Below are positions 1 to 13,910 of a stretch of 64,000 bases of DNA, one piece after another (position 1 is the stretch's first letter; each line of letters opens with the position of its first letter). The stretch is taken from NCBI GenBank assembly GCA_027924585.1, contig BSBM01000199.1, forward strand, positions 10,099,001 through 10,163,000, written 5' to 3'. The stretch is from Larix kaempferi (taxonomy: Eukaryota; Streptophyta; Pinopsida; Pinales; Pinaceae). The translations under genes were made by a program, and so were the position numbers. The notes under the pieces are model-generated. The model saw nothing but the letters and a program-made list of their open reading frames with translations, was not told the DNA's origin and searched no databases.

Positions 1-1925
1 GGATTTTGTGTAAGCGCTCCATTCATGGAAACATTCCATTCACTTTATATTACAATGAGGAGATCAGGATTTTTCATGTTTTTCTACAGGGAAGAATCGA
101 GTGCAATCATCAATGAATGTGCTTCTCTGCTCCCTCACGTTCAATGTATGATCTGCATAGAAAGAGCCATAGTATTCTTAAATCCACAAGAAAACATGAT
201 CCCTATGTGAAAATGCAGAGGAAGTGTTAATAGTTATGCCCGTAAGGAAGGATCCCATTGTAAAGGAGAAAATATTTGAAATTTGCAGGTTTATCTTTTG
301 ATGGGATCCCTGACTAGAATTGGCCCAAATTTGTTCTAATGGGTGGTGTATCTTAGCTTAGGAATAATTACTACTACTAGTGATATGAGATTAATATTGA
401 TGTCCTATGGCATTTATGGAAGATGACGTTCGTCAAACACTAAGAACAGTGCTCCAAGGTCACTGTGTATCCTTTGAAAGGCACACTTGCAACACTCCCC
501 CCATACCTCCCCTTTATCATGCAAAACAAGCACCTATTATTCTGCTTTGCCAGGACTGGAAAGGCTCTATTTATATTTGCGATCCCATGAGTTTCCTGCT
601 CCGTACAATGTGGAGGCCCTTGGGCAATAAAAAAATTGATGTGCTAGCATGGCTCTCCCCACAACCACTAATTTATCCTCCAAAACAACATTATTCTCTA
701 CCTCAGTTTTATCTTTACTGCTTCATCTACCCTCACCTCAGTTGTTCTTCACATAACTTATATATCGCTCAGCACTGCTACATAGGCCCCAACTAAATTA
801 TGTTGGCCCACGTTACTAATGTCGGGGAAAATCTAATAGCCTACCAAAAGATAAAGTGATGCATCTTTTCCCAAAAGCTAAAGCGGGTCTTCACCATCCT
901 TCCTTGCCCTCAGCGGACAAGCAATAAATTCCTTCCAGTATTCAAAAACTCTGCAATCTCCTTAAACTGGTATGGTATGCCCTCTACATGGAAAAGGTGT
1001 GTATCCGACTTTCATATCATGAAAAGGGGAAACAATTACTCATAAAACAACATGCTTATATGAGATAGTGAAGCAATACCCTTTATAAGTATAGTATGTA
1101 TCTATCATAACGAGTATCATTCTGGGCCTTACATTTTTCGGCCGATCCATGCTTAAAGCACTGATCTCCATATACCCAATCTAACTTGGAGCCATCTCCT
1201 ACTTTCCATGCCAAAAAGTTACCAATGACTGGAAAATACTTGACTAGGCTATAGCGTAGTCCTCAATATAACCAACCAATTCTAGGTCATGGTGAAAAAA
1301 GAAGGAATTGTTTCCACTTGGCGGTTTCGGCCATTGCTTCCAACTGGAACTGGGATATCCTCCCATGGAAAATTCTATCCTTTACATTGGTATAAAATAT
1401 TGAATGATTATTTATTTAGGTTGTAGTTGGGGATATATATAGTGGACCTGCTCCCACCTGTTTCGATTTGAGCAACATGCTACTTGTATTGGGTCTTATT
1501 ATAAAGTATGTTTAAGGGGTGGTATTAAATAGTTGATCTGGATTCGCGTGAATCAGTGTTGTTGGATTAATAGGTTACAAGCCCTTAAATTTTGATTTTA
1601 ATAACTAAGTTAGTCTCTAATCATTAAGAACATCATTTAAAAGGATACAAGTATCACATCAACAAATTGTAAACACTTCACTTCTACCAAAATACTAATT
1701 TCTATCAATATTACAAACTACAATCACCAGCTGCAACTGGTGTGAGAGAGCCTTCAACCTCAACAAAACAGTCTCACCTTCAACTGAGAAGTAAGTTTCA
1801 GGCTGCAACCTACTAGTACCAAAAGTTTATCTTGCCATGTTTGTTGTAGGGATAATCAAGCCAGTATTTGAGTCAGCTTCTACACAGAGCCCAGAAATGA
1901 ATTCAATAATAACATACCTTAATAA
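1..1925. other. AT-rich sequence, no gene recognised
   Basis: Six-frame reading gives only short open frames (longest about 129 codons, 407-796 +) with low-complexity, unfamiliar translations. I find no LTR ends, primer sites, transposase or splice-supported exons here. Most likely decayed repeat or intergenic DNA. Confidence 0.5.
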
Positions 1926-2235
1926 TGATGCCCTAGTTTCATTGTCCTTCTCTTGTTGTCGTTACTGTATCATGATATTCCCTTAGCATGATGTCCTTCA
2001 AGATTTTATCAGTACAACAGAATGCCCTAGTTCGTTGTCCTTCTTATTTACCGGCATAATAACATGCCCTGGTTCGCTGTCCTTCAACTTTTATCAGCAC
2101 AAAAACATATCCTAGTTCGTTGTCCTTCAAAATGACTTGGGTTCGTTGCCCTTCAAATTTATCATCAGCACAAGGGTATGCCCTAGATACATTGTTTATC
2201 AATTAGTGGAGATACCCAGATTCGTTGCTTCATGA
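1926..2235. repeat. Minisatellite with CCTAGTTCGTTGTCCTTC core
   Basis: A core close to ATGCCCTAGTTCGTTGTCC followed by TTCAA and a spacer near TTTATCAGCACAA recurs at irregular intervals of roughly 40-65 bp. Copies are visible near 1929, 1994, 2023, 2062, 2108, 2140 and 2177. Copies differ by substitutions and spacer length. No open frame runs through the array. Confidence 0.6.
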
Positions 2236-4861
2236 ACATCTACATGCACTTTTTAATTTTCCTTGGCTCCAACATCATCTATAGCGACGGCTAGAGTATC
2301 CACAGTTCTGTAATCATCTACGGGCTCATTAAGTTGTCAGTTGTCAGTTCCTCTATCACCACGTCTTTAACATTCACAGGCTGCAGATATTTGAATGCCC
2401 ACAAATACAATCAAAGATATCCTAATTTAGAACATTAAGCACACACTATGAGAATAAGGTAATGTAAATATTTTATTTAATTTCATGTCATTTAATAATA
2501 CGTGTCAAATAAATAATCTCAACAAACTACCATAATTGTAAAGCCAATAAATATTTCTCGATCATTTACTATTTACTTTTACAACCATACATGAACAGGG
2601 AAATTCATCAACATAATCTCATCTTTATTAAGCTTATGAAACATCAATTGAATCTTATTTATCTAATTTACACAGGCTGAGGTGACTTAACCAACTGAAG
2701 GCTTGACTTCAAATTTCTACCCAACCATTCAATCCTCTACCTTTGTGTATGTTTTCTTGCCGAGAGGTCGCCCCCGATATGGGCACGAATCCACCAGGTA
2801 GGTAGCTCATCCCTACAACATTCTTCTCATTCTTATAAAAACAGGGCGAGTTATGCAGTAATAACTATAATAGGACTGTATTAATAAGTTATTCAGAGGA
2901 ATCAACCCTCCTTTATTTGCATAATAGTTAAAGAACCGTGGCAAGTGCCCTTCATTCTTTATTCATAATATAAGTTGTAAGTAAATCCAGTTCACTACAA
3001 AGGACTGCAACTTTGAATTCGCAATCCAAGAAAACAGAGACAACGAAAGCACTTAAAAAGGTTATATATTTATATATATAAATATCCTAGAAGTCAAAGT
3101 GGCCTCCAGAGATACGCCCTTATTTTAATTGATCATAAATGCTTCATGAAATACGTGTATAATACTATAGACATCTTCTAGGATTATTAAACTAATAGTA
3201 TGTCAAATGCTGTAAAAATAATCTGGGAGATCAAGGGTTTCATAACTCTTTCGCTTAACCTATTATAAAGGCCCTTGGATATAAATATATAAAAATATAT
3301 GCAGGCTCTGTCTTAGAGAGGCCAAAAATCGATTCAAAGAACTATGTAAAAAAAAAGGAAATGTGTATACAAAAAGGAAAAATACAACATTTTGGACCGC
3401 CCACTCCATGAGAGAGCTTGCGCACATCACAACGACATAAATAAGCAGGCTCTCTCTTTCTCTCTGAGGTCGAATATTGGTTTCAAACTAAGTACCCTCT
3501 CTGAAAAATCCTCTTCGAGGCCAACCCCGAAGATTAAATTGGTCTCTGCAATCAACAGAAGTGCCTTGCTCTCATTGAGAATGGCCATAAGGCTAACAGG
3601 GAAAAACTCGACTAACAAAGTAGACTATGGTTCTCTCTCTCAAGAAAAACCCACCAACACTAAGTAGACAAACCAAAGGAGTTTGTGTCCTTCCAAGATT
3701 GTAATCCACACATACAGTCAAAGAAGGTTGCACCTCTTCTGCTGTACATTTACAGTTTATATATTAAAGAATTTTTAATAAAGTTTGCTAAAGGGATTGC
3801 ACCCTATCCCTAAAACAGATGCATTCTCTCTTCTTCTCAAGGAAGTGCAAATACATAATAAAAATGACTTACAGAGCCATTTAGTAAGGCCTTGACTTCC
3901 TATTCTTATTCATGGAAAATACCAGAATGCAAACCAAATGAGGGCCGCGCCCTCTACTCTTCCCCCACAGAGTTAAAACAAAAATACAAATTATAATTGG
4001 GATTGCGTTATCCTCTCTTGAGAGTCACCCCTCCTTATAGTGAGCAATGTCAAGAAAGAGGAGTCGGTCTCATTCCTGAGAGCCGCCCCTCCAAACACAA
4101 ATTACCAACAAAGATAGAATTATCGCTACTCAACTTCATATCTAGTTATTTATAAGGTTAAAGGAGGTGTGATTACATTCTTTTAGATTTTTGTTGAAAA
4201 CAAACAGAAGAGAACGCCCAACAAAATAGGGTTGTGCCCTAAATATCACATGTCTTGACTATAATTTATTCACTGTTAAAATATGGTTAATAGGTAAATG
4301 CTATGAGCCTAGCTATATAAATAAAATATCTAAGCGAGTATCCTTTGTGTACATACAAACAACATAAAAGAAGTACCCACAAATATACAGTCAAACCTGA
4401 TAATTTAAGTGACAAGAGCTGCATCCTGCTAAAGAAAATGGACATTGCTACCTTCTCTGGGAAAAACTCCTTCTAGCCATAACCATCCACCTTCCACTCT
4501 ATCAACAAGGATCTATTTTTTGAGAGAGAGGTCGGTTTCAGTTCTCGCGTAGCTCTTTTCTTTTTTCTATCCAGGTTTTTGGCTTCCCTATGGAGACTCC
4601 CACCTTCTTCCAAGAGGCCACCGCCATTTCATGAACTAACCATAACAATGAAGAAAGGAAGCCAGCCTCATAATGGAAAGAAAGTTTAATTATATATATA
4701 TTTTTTTCAACCATTAATTATATTTATTACTTAGTCAAAGGACAATGCACCTCGCTCTTCATTATAGGACTTTATATGTTTACATATAAAACTCTATCAA
4801 TGTTTGCTTTAACCCTTCATATATATTAATTGCTCTTATTTATTATCTTTTTGGCATATGC

Positions 4862-4896
<35 letters not shown>

Positions 4897-5152
4897 GTAA
4901 TATAATTATAAATATATTGGACCTTTTTGCAATAATAATTACACCTTGTCATTAATAATGTCTTATTACACCACCCTAATATAAAAAACTATTGTTAATA
5001 ATACTTAGTTTTGTTTTATGTTTAGAAGTTTAAATATACAATCGCTTGGGATCTTTTGCCAAGACTAGGATGTGATATCCATAAAAATTACTTAATTTTA
5101 GGAAACAACACTTAGTAATACTTAACCTGAGGTTCTAATACAACTACATACT
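2236..5152. other. AT-rich DNA with scattered GAGAG/CTCTC motifs, no gene recognised
   Basis: No coding sequence could be supported. Between about 2750 and 4640 a loose motif recurs at irregular spacing: pyrimidine CTCTC, then TTGAGAG or GAGAGGTCG, then CC-rich CCCCTCC. Examples lie at 2757, 3455, 3510, 4010, 4065 and 4520. A (TA)n tract lies at 4862-4889. The rest is AT-rich with no recognised element. Confidence 0.4.
4862..4889. repeat. (TA)n microsatellite
   Basis: About 14 uninterrupted AT/TA dinucleotides in an AT-rich background. Confidence 0.9.
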
Positions 5153-8100
5153 TCTAAAAACCACATAATAATATTAATATCCTTCATCATATTACAATGA
5201 CACCCTTAAGAGGCTATGTGTGGTTGGTTGAGGTGATATTTCTAGCCTTGGATGGCTATAAGATTCCTTTAAGGCCAGAGGTTCAAGTATCCTCCCTTAA
5301 CCATGTCTAAGGCCCCAAGGCCCCAAGACATGGATACATAATGGCATGGATATACATGCAAGGTCGTGCATGGTTCTCTAGGAATTTTTTATCACTCTAG
5401 ATTCCCCAATTGTTTCTGTAGGGCTAAAGACATGGTTTTTTTTCCATAAAACATCATTCCCAAGGCCCCGAGACATGTAGATACTACTCAAAACCACATA
5501 GTGGAAATTACATAATCAATCATAGGCCAATCATACCCTCAAGAGGCCATGTGCTTTTAGTGGAGACAATCTTCTTAGCCTTATATGGATAGAAGAATCA
5601 TGTAGAACTTGATATTAAGGTTGCCTCCACTAACCATGTGTAAGGAACGAAGGCCACAAGACTTATATACATAGTTCCATATATAACCCTCTAAAGTATT
5701 CAATGGTGCTTTTAGGTAGTGTTCATGGCTCTAGATGCCTCAACAATTTCTTTAAGGCCCAAAACATGGTATTTTTCCATCGAACATAATTCCCAAGGGA
5801 TTAAGACATTTACATACTACTTCACAGCACACAACGTTAACAACATCCTCAAGCATAGGCCAACTATACAAATTAGGAGGTTGTGTGTGGTTGGTGGAGG
5901 AAAAATTCTTACCCCTAGATGGTTACAAGACTCCTTAGGGGAAAAGGTTCAATTATCCTCCACTAACCATGTCAAAGGCCCCAAGGACACAAGACTTGGA
6001 TACATTGTACAATGGATACCCCTACGAATTCATGCATGGTGCTTTGAGGAATTATAATTCATGGATTATAACCATGTCCATGTCAAAGGCCCTAATACCC
6101 ATACCTAGTACTAGAAAAATCCTAATGGCACGCATATCTCAATTTGAGGGAAAACATACCATCCGAAGGTATTATACATTGAGACATTATTTAGGTCTCA
6201 ATTTGAGGGAAAACATACCATCCGAAGGCATTATACATTGAGACATTATTTATGTGCATGATATTTAGGTCTCATCCCATGAGCATGTTGATGCTCCCAT
6301 GTCCCCAATAGTTGGATACATAGTGCCACAGTTGCCCCTACAAATTCATGCTGGGTGATTTGAATATTGTTTCATGGCTCTTAATGCATCAATGGTTTCT
6401 TTAGGGCCCAAGGAATGGTATTTTTCCCTAGAATGTCATTCCCAAGGCCTTGAGACACATACACATTTTTGAAAACCACCTAATGGAAATGATATAATTA
6501 GTCATATGCCAATGAAACCCTAAGGAGGCCATTTTTGGTTGGTGTAGGAAACATTCTTATCCTTGGATGGATAGAAAATTTCTTTAGGGCCCAAGGTTTA
6601 GGTCTCTTCCATTGACCATGTCCATGACACAAGGCCCCATGACCTAGATACATAACACCATAGATATGGTTGCAACGTTATGCATGGAGATTTGAGACAT
6701 TCTTCATGGATTTATATGCCTCAATGGTTTTTTTAGAGAAATATTTGTGGTCTTATTTCCTAGAGAATCATTCCCAAATCCCCGAGACACATACATTCTA
6801 CTCAAAACCACCTAAAATCATTAATATCCTCAATCATGAGCCAATGATACATCAAGAGGCAATGTGTGGTTGGTTGAGGCAATATTCCTAGCCTTGGATG
6901 GCTAAAAGATTATTTTTGGGCCAAAGGTTTAAGTCTCCTCCCCCTACCATGTCCAAGGCCCCAAGGCATAGATGTAAATTGTGCCACAAATATCTCTACG
7001 AAGTCATGCATGGTTCTTAGAGGCATTGCTCCATGGATACAAGACCTCGGAAGACAACTTTTTATTAGTGGAGGAAACATTCTTAGCCCCAGATGGTTAG
7101 AAGATTCCTTTAGGGCTTGAGTTGCAAGTCTCCTCCATTACCATGTCCAGGGTCCTTAGACCACAAGACCTAGATACATAGCAGAATGGATACCCATGAA
7201 AAGTCATGTGTAGTTTTTTGAGGCAATGTGCATGGATTTATATGCCTTAATGGTTTCTTTAGAGCCAAAGGTATGGTTTTCATCCCTATAATTCCATTCC
7301 AAAGGCTCCAGGACACCTTCATAATTCTTAAACCACCTAATGGCACCAACATCCCGAATCATAGGTCAATGATACATTCAATAAGCCATGTGTGGTTGGT
7401 GGAGGAAACCTACTTAGTTCTAGATGCCTAGAAAATTCCTTTAGAGCCTGAGTTTTAGGTCTCCTCCACTAACCATGTCCAAGGCCCTAAGGCCACATGA
7501 TCCAAATACATAGCACTATAGATACCACTCCAAAGTTGTGCATGGTGGTTTGAGGCAATGTTCATGGCTTTGAATGCCTCAAAATTTTCTTTAAAGCTAA
7601 AGGCATGTTCTTCTTCCATAGAACATCATTCCCGAGGCCCTAACACACTATATACTACTCAGAACAACTTGTTGTCACCAACATCATAAATCATAGGCAA
7701 ATAATACACTCAAGTGGGATTAAGGATCAAGTGTCCTCTACTAACCATGTCCAATGCCCAAAGGAAAAAACGTAGATACATAGTGCCATGGATACCCCTA
7801 CGAAGTTATGCATGATGCCTTGACACATTGGCCATGGCTCTAAATGCCATAATAATTAATTTAGGGTGAAACACATAGTCTTCTTCCTTAGAATATCATT
7901 CCCAGGGCCTTAAAACAAGTAGATATTACTCAAAATATCTAATTGTAATAAGATCCTCAATCATAATCCAATGCTACCTTTAAGAGGCTATGTGTGGTTG
8001 GTTGAGGTATCCTTCTTATCCTTTGATGGATAGAAGATTCCTTTACAGCCTGAGGTTCAAGTCCCCTCCCTTTACCATGTCCAATGCCCCAAGTCCTAAT

Positions 8101-10545
8101 GACCTATAAGCATAGTGCCATGGATACCTTATGAAGCCATGTGTGGTGATTTCTGGCATTATTTATGGCTTTGTATGCCTAAATGGTTTCTTTAGGGCCA
8201 AAGGCATGGTCCTATTCTATAGAGTGTCGTTCCCAAGGCCCCGAGACATGGCTCTAATGCTCAAAACCAACTATTGGCATTAAAACCACTAATCATAGAC
8301 CAATGATACCCTCAAGAGGCCATATGCAGTTAGTGAAGGCATCCTTGTTTGACACGTATGGCTAGAAGCTTCCTCTAGGGCCCTATTTTTAAGTCTCTTT
8401 CATTGACCATGTTGAATGCCCGAAGGCCACAAGACCTATATACATAATGCCATGGATATCCCTACAAAGTCATGTATGGTTCTTCGAGGCATTGTTTGTG
8501 GCTATGGAATCCTCAATGATTTATTTAGGGCTAACAACATGTTATTCCTCTCTAGAAATTCATTCCCAACACCCTGAGACATGTATATACTCCTCAAAAC
8601 ACCCTAATGTCATTAACATCCTCAATCAGAGGCCAATGACCCTTGAAAGGCGATGTGTTGTTGGTGGATAGAACCTTCTTATCTCTAGATGGCTAGAAGA
8701 TTCCATTACAACTCGAGCTTCATGCCTCCTCCCATGACCATTTCCAATCCCCCAAGTCCCCAAGACTTGGATACATAGTGCCATGGATACCCTTGCAAAG
8801 TCATGCATGGTGCTTTAAGGCATTGTTCATGGTTTTGAATGCCTTAATGGTTTCTTTAGGGCCAAATGAATGGTCTTTCACCTAGAATGTCATTCCCAAG
8901 GCATTGAGACACATACATATTTTCAAACCCACCTACTAGAATTGTCATCCTTAATCATAGGCCAATGATACCCTCAGGAGGCCATGTTTGGTTGGTGGAG
9001 GAAACCTTCTTAGCCTTGGATGGATAAAATATTTCTTTAATGCCCAAGGTTCAAATTTCTTCCAGTGACCATGTCCAAGACTTCAAGTCCCTAAGGCCTA
9101 GATACAAAGCTCAACGAATACCCTTTCAATGTCATGCATGGTTCTTTGAGTCATTGTCTAGGACTATAGATTCCTTATTGGTCTATTTATGGCCAAAGGC
9201 ATGGTATTATTCTCTATAGCATCATTCATGAGGTCCCAAGACACCTACATACTTCTCAAAATCACATAATGGTGTTAATATTGTCAATCATATGACAATG
9301 ATACCCTCAAGAGGTCATGTGTGGTTGGTTGAGGCGATCTTCTTAGCTTTGGATGGCTATAAGATTACTTTATGGCTAGAGGTTCAAGTCTCCTCCCTTG
9401 ACCATCTCCAAGGCCCCAATGCCCCAATGCCCCAAGAAATGGATACATAGTGGCATAGATATCCATGCAAGGTCATGCATGGTGCTCTAGGCATTGTTCA
9501 TCACTCTAGATGCCCCAATTGTTTCTTTAAGGCCAAAGGAATGGTTGTTTTCCCTATAGCATCATTCCCAAGGCCCTGAGACATGTAGATACTACTCAAA
9601 ACCACCTAATGGAAATGACATAATCAATCATAGGCCAATTATACCCTCAATAGGCCATGTTCTTTTAGTGGAGGCGATCTTCTTAGCCTTAGATGGATGG
9701 AAGAATCATTTAGAGCTCAAGATTGAGGTCTCCTCCACTAACCATGTGTAAAGCCCCAAGGCCACAATACATAGATACATAGTTCCATAAATACCCCTTT
9801 GAAGTAATCAATATTGCTTTTAGGTAGTATTCATGGATCTAGATACGTTAATGATTTCTTTAGAGCCAAAAACATGGTCTTCTTCCATGGAACATAATTC
9901 CCAAGGGCTTAAGACATGTGCATGCTACTTAACACCACCTAACTATAACAACATCCTCAATCATAGGACAATTATACAATTAGGAGGTTGTGTATGGTTG
10001 GTGGAGGCAAAATACTTACCCCTAGATAGTTACAACCTTCCTTTAGGGGATAGGTTAAGGTATCCTCCACTAACCATGTTGAAAGCCGTAAGGCCACACG
10101 ACTTAGATATATAGTACAATGGATACCCCTACAAATTCATGCATGGTGCTTTGAGGCATTATAATTCATGGATTTGGATACCTGAACGGTTTCTTTATGG
10201 ATAAAGGCATGGTCTTATTCCCTATAACATCACTCTCAAGGCCTCAAGACATGTACATACTGCTCAAAAACACATAATGACACCAACATCCTCAATCATA
10301 TGCTAATGATACTCTCAAGAGGCCATGTGTTGTTGGTGGAGGAAACCTTCTTACCCTTGGATGGCTAGAATATTCCTTTAGTGGTCGATATTTATGTCTC
10401 CTTCATTAATCTTATCTAAGGCTAAAAGGCCATAAGAACTAGATACATAACATCTCAATGGATTTGGAATCCTTAATGTTTTCTTTAGGGATAAATTCAT
10501 GGTCATCTTCTATGTAATATCATTACGAAGGCCTTGGGACACCTA
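5153..10545. repeat. Diverged satellite array, about 335-bp monomer with higher-order structure
   Basis: The marker block TGTGTGGTTGGTGGAGG and variants recurs near 5218, 5545, 5881, 6530, 6865, 7390, 7990, 8325, 8655, 8990, 9320, 9660, 9990 and 10325, mostly 325-345 bp apart. Each monomer also carries, in order, a GGATGGCTAGAAGATTCC block, TCTCCTCCACTAACCATGTCC, an AAGGCCCCAAGGCC run, GATACATAGTGCCATGGATA, GTCATGCATGGTGCTTTGAG, TCATTCCCAAGGCC and CAATCATAGGCCAATGATA. Monomers near 5220, 5547 and 5881 match those near 9322, 9655 and 9988 in the same order (offset about 4.10 kb). They share private variants such as CTTTTAGTGGAG in the second, which is higher-order repeat behaviour. One monomer near 7050 is truncated. 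Open frames inside are short and differ between monomers, so I do not call genes. Confidence 0.85.
6137..6254. repeat. 59-bp tandem duplication inside the satellite
   Basis: Two adjacent near-identical 59-bp copies (6137-6195 and 6196-6254), both containing TCTCAATTTGAGGGAAAAC and a CATACCATCCGAAGG block. They replace part of a normal monomer and look like a recent local duplication. Confidence 0.85.
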
Positions 10546-11799
10546 CATAAGGCTCTTGCTTTACTTTTATGACTCCAATAAAGGACTTGAGATCCATCCC
10601 TCTATGCAAAAACTCTTGATTATGTTCATATCCAACTATTATGTCAAATATCAACTTTAAATGGTGTATGTTATGGTTCATGGTCTTGATCATTGCCCAT
10701 TACCTCGATAATATTATGTTAGGGTATAATTCTTTCAATTTATTCCCCAACTATTTACTCAAACCCATCGCTAGTACACAAAACCACATATTTCCACCCA
10801 TATCTCACTTTGAGAATAATGATATCCTATACATTGCATGATCTACTAGATGATAGTTTGAGTCATTGTTATTAGCCTAATATGCCTAAAGCTGCCTTTT
10901 AGGGCCTAGTTCCTGTAATTTCTCTCATGACTATGTATAAGGTTTGCATACCTAGTGTCACTAATATGAATGCTTAGATGCCAAGGATAGTGTTTGGAAT
11001 TCATGGGTGCGATTTAAAGATTCCCTTAGGGTTTAAGGCCCAAGTCTCCTCCTGTGAAATTATACAAAAACCTAAGACCCATGCATACTAGCAAAAAAAT
11101 CATAATGGTGTTGATTTCCTTACTTAGAGGTAAATAATAACCCCAACATGTCATGCGTAGTGCTTTTGGCTATTGTATTTTTCCTTGGATGCACAAAATA
11201 TTTTACTAGGGAATAAGGCCTAGGTTTCCTCTCTCAAACATGTTAAGGGCCTAAACACTCATATATAGTGTTAAAAAACAACCTCTTACTTACATTAATA
11301 CCCCCAATATCAAGCCAAGGATACCCTTAGGAGGACTTATGTGGTGTTTCAAGGTATACTTGTTAATCTTATATGCCTAAATGTTTCCTCTAAGGTCCAA
11401 GGCATGGGGTTCATTCCTTAATCATTTCCATGCCCTAAAGATGTATACCTAGTCTTAGTTCCTCCAACTCCCCCCATTATCCCTATTATAACCTGCCATA
11501 GATCTTCTCAAAAAATCATTTGTATTGGTGTGACAAATCATTATTATCCCTACATGCCTAGAAGATTAATTTAGGCTAAAGCTTGGGTTTCTTCTCTTAA
11601 CTAGGTCGAGGGCCAATAGACCTATCACTAGTGATAAAAACCTTATAAATCCACACATAGATGTTAAGAATATTCTTAGGAATATATGTGTGTTGACCAT
11701 ATTTCTCGGTCCTAGATTCCTAAAAGATTCATTTAGGGCCCAAGGAAGAGGTTTCCTCCCTCGAACATCTCCAAGGATTTGAGACCCATGCCTTGTGCA
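10546..11799. repeat. Decayed flank of the satellite array
   Basis: After about 300 bp of unrelated sequence, fragments of the same phrases return at shorter spacing up to about 11790: TTTAGGGCC, CTCCTCCC...ACCATG, AAGGCC, CCATGCATAC and TAGATGCC-like blocks. This looks like old, partly deleted monomers at an array edge. No coding sequence is supported. Confidence 0.45.
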
Positions 11800-12480
11800 C
11801 AAAGCGTGGTAATAATATTAATACCCATTAGAAAATTTAATAATATCAATAAAAATATACCCTATCAAATAATGAAATCTCAATTCAAATCATTTTTATC
11901 AATATTTTATAATAGTAATAAATTAAAAATGGTTGTATTTAATTATTTGTCAAATTTAAGAATCATGGGTATTTATTTGCTTGAATAATATTGAAAATGA
12001 ATAGTCAACTTGAGCTATTTAGAAATAATTATTTGTGAACTCGTTGTATTTCTGGTGCAACACCTCATAAATGAACCATGTGAGCTTATTGGTTGAAATA
12101 GTGATAAAAGCAAATAATTGAATTTGTTGTGATTGCGGTTTAAAACCTCATAAATTAATCATGGGCATTTATTAGAATGAAAAAAATTGAATTAAGTTAT
12201 CACAAAATAATTATTTGTGATGTATGCTCCATTTGATAATGATGTGATTTTTTTTGATCCAGGGAATCCTACGTTACATTAGATGCCGACCTTCTTATAA
12301 ATTCTCAGAAACTCACTACATTAGAGAAACCAAATGCAAAGGATTTGTTTCCTCTAATTCTACAAAAACCACTCTTCAATGTCGAACAAAATGTATCCAA
12401 TAGTTCAAGAATGAAACATATTATTGGAACGTGTTGATCCTCTTTTGAGGTCGTTCCTCTCTGTGCATAATACACAATAA
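11800..12480. other. AT-rich DNA with a weak repeat of about 100 bp
   Basis: Three loosely similar blocks contain AATCATGGG(T/C)ATTTATT or ACCTCATAAAT...ATG phrases, near 11945, 12060 and 12150. No gene recognised. Confidence 0.35.
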
Positions 12481-12674
12481 ATAATATATGTAAATGTACC
12501 GAGTTGGTCCTCCTGCGATGCCACTCCTCATCTATATTCAAAACACAAAAAACAACATAAGTATTTTAAAAGATTGGATAATATATGTAAATGTACCGAG
12601 TTGGTCCTCCTGCGATGCCACTCCTCATCCATATTCAAAACACAAAAAACAACATAAGTATTTTAAAAGATTGG
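12481..12674. repeat. 97-bp tandem duplication
   Basis: Copies 12481-12577 and 12578-12674 are nearly identical, with one visible C/T change (ATCTATATT versus ATCCATATT). Each contains TTGGTCCTCCTGCGATGCC, a relative of the CTC/GAG motif family seen elsewhere in the window. Confidence 0.9.
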
Positions 12675-13910
12675 AGGCAGTTCTCCAGAGAGAGCGATCG
12701 CTCCTCTCCACAACATATATACACAAACAAATGCAATATGGATTCAATTTTTTTGTAACAATTTTATGCATGACATGATGTCTCTTTGAATATATAATAA
12801 AAACAACACAAAAATACCTCGCCAAGAAAGAGAGCTCACTTAAATGCACTAATTAAATATCTCATTCCTGGATTCCAAAGCGCCCAAATTTATCTATAAT
12901 GATATTTATGATATTAATTACGTGGATAGATGTTTATATCTTATATTTTGAATATCGATCGAAAGAGTAGATTTTTTAGATTTAAGGTTTCATATGACAT
13001 TTGTGCGATTGGGATTGTTTTTATGGTCGAATCTTTTTATTGTCGTCGTATTTTATAGTTAAGAATAATGAATTGTTTAATAATAATGGCTTTTACTCAG
13101 TAAGATTTTACTCAGTTTTTTATATAATAATGGCTTTAATTTGATTGCTGGAATCTATTTCTACATTTGCTAGGCTCGTCTTCAAATATCGATCAGGTTA
13201 AGTTCGACACAACTGTGTTTCTCGCTTTCCTTGTGTACCAAAATGGCCAATAAAATTTTACTCTGTTATTTCCCATAATTAACACCATAATTTATTTATT
13301 TTGATGGTTGGAATCTACCTTTAACAAAAAAAATCGTTGCTCACTGATATTGATGGTTGGAATCTACCTTTCACCAAATCAACAAGTGGAAATATCTTAT
13401 TACATGGCTCATTGAGTTAACCATGTGGCTTCAGGAACGATTTACTGCTTTGATTATCTTCGAGCTCGATTAAAAGATCAGTTCCATTTAAATACTGTTC
13501 ATGTAAGTTATGCTAAGCATGAGACCGGTACATATTTAAAAAAAAAATTATCATCATTTCAAAAAACGAATCGATTAAAAGATGAGTTCCATTTGTCTAT
13601 TTCAATCTAAATCTCAACCGTACATTTTCGTAAAGAAAAATGCTTTCGTGTTTATTCTTACAAAAGATATAAAAAAAGCTCTCTTGGCTAGTTATTTACA
13701 ACAAGTCTGAGATATGTCTATGTATGTCTGAATGGTCATGTTAAAAGTTAGTGATCTAATTTCAATGAGACTAACACTTTAGATATGTAAATGTGAATTC
13801 TAGTTATGGTTGTTTGGGACTTGGATTATTGTTATCTTTAGCAGGTTTTAAAAGGAAAAAAAAATTGCCCCAATTTCCCAATTAATCAGGAAGAGTAAGG
13901 AAGGAATTTT
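12675..13910. other. No gene recognised
   Basis: AT-rich sequence with short local duplications, for example TTGATGGTTGGAATCTACC at about 13302 and 13350. Open frames are at most about 75 codons with no recognisable translation. Confidence 0.4.

Noticed and set aside
407-796. 129-codon open frame on the + strand
   Set aside because: Unfamiliar composition, no domain, no conserved neighbour. Expected by chance in 64 kb.
5719-6241. Overlapping open frames of 112 and 90 codons inside the satellite
   Set aside because: The frame is not kept between monomers. It is a by-product of the repeat.
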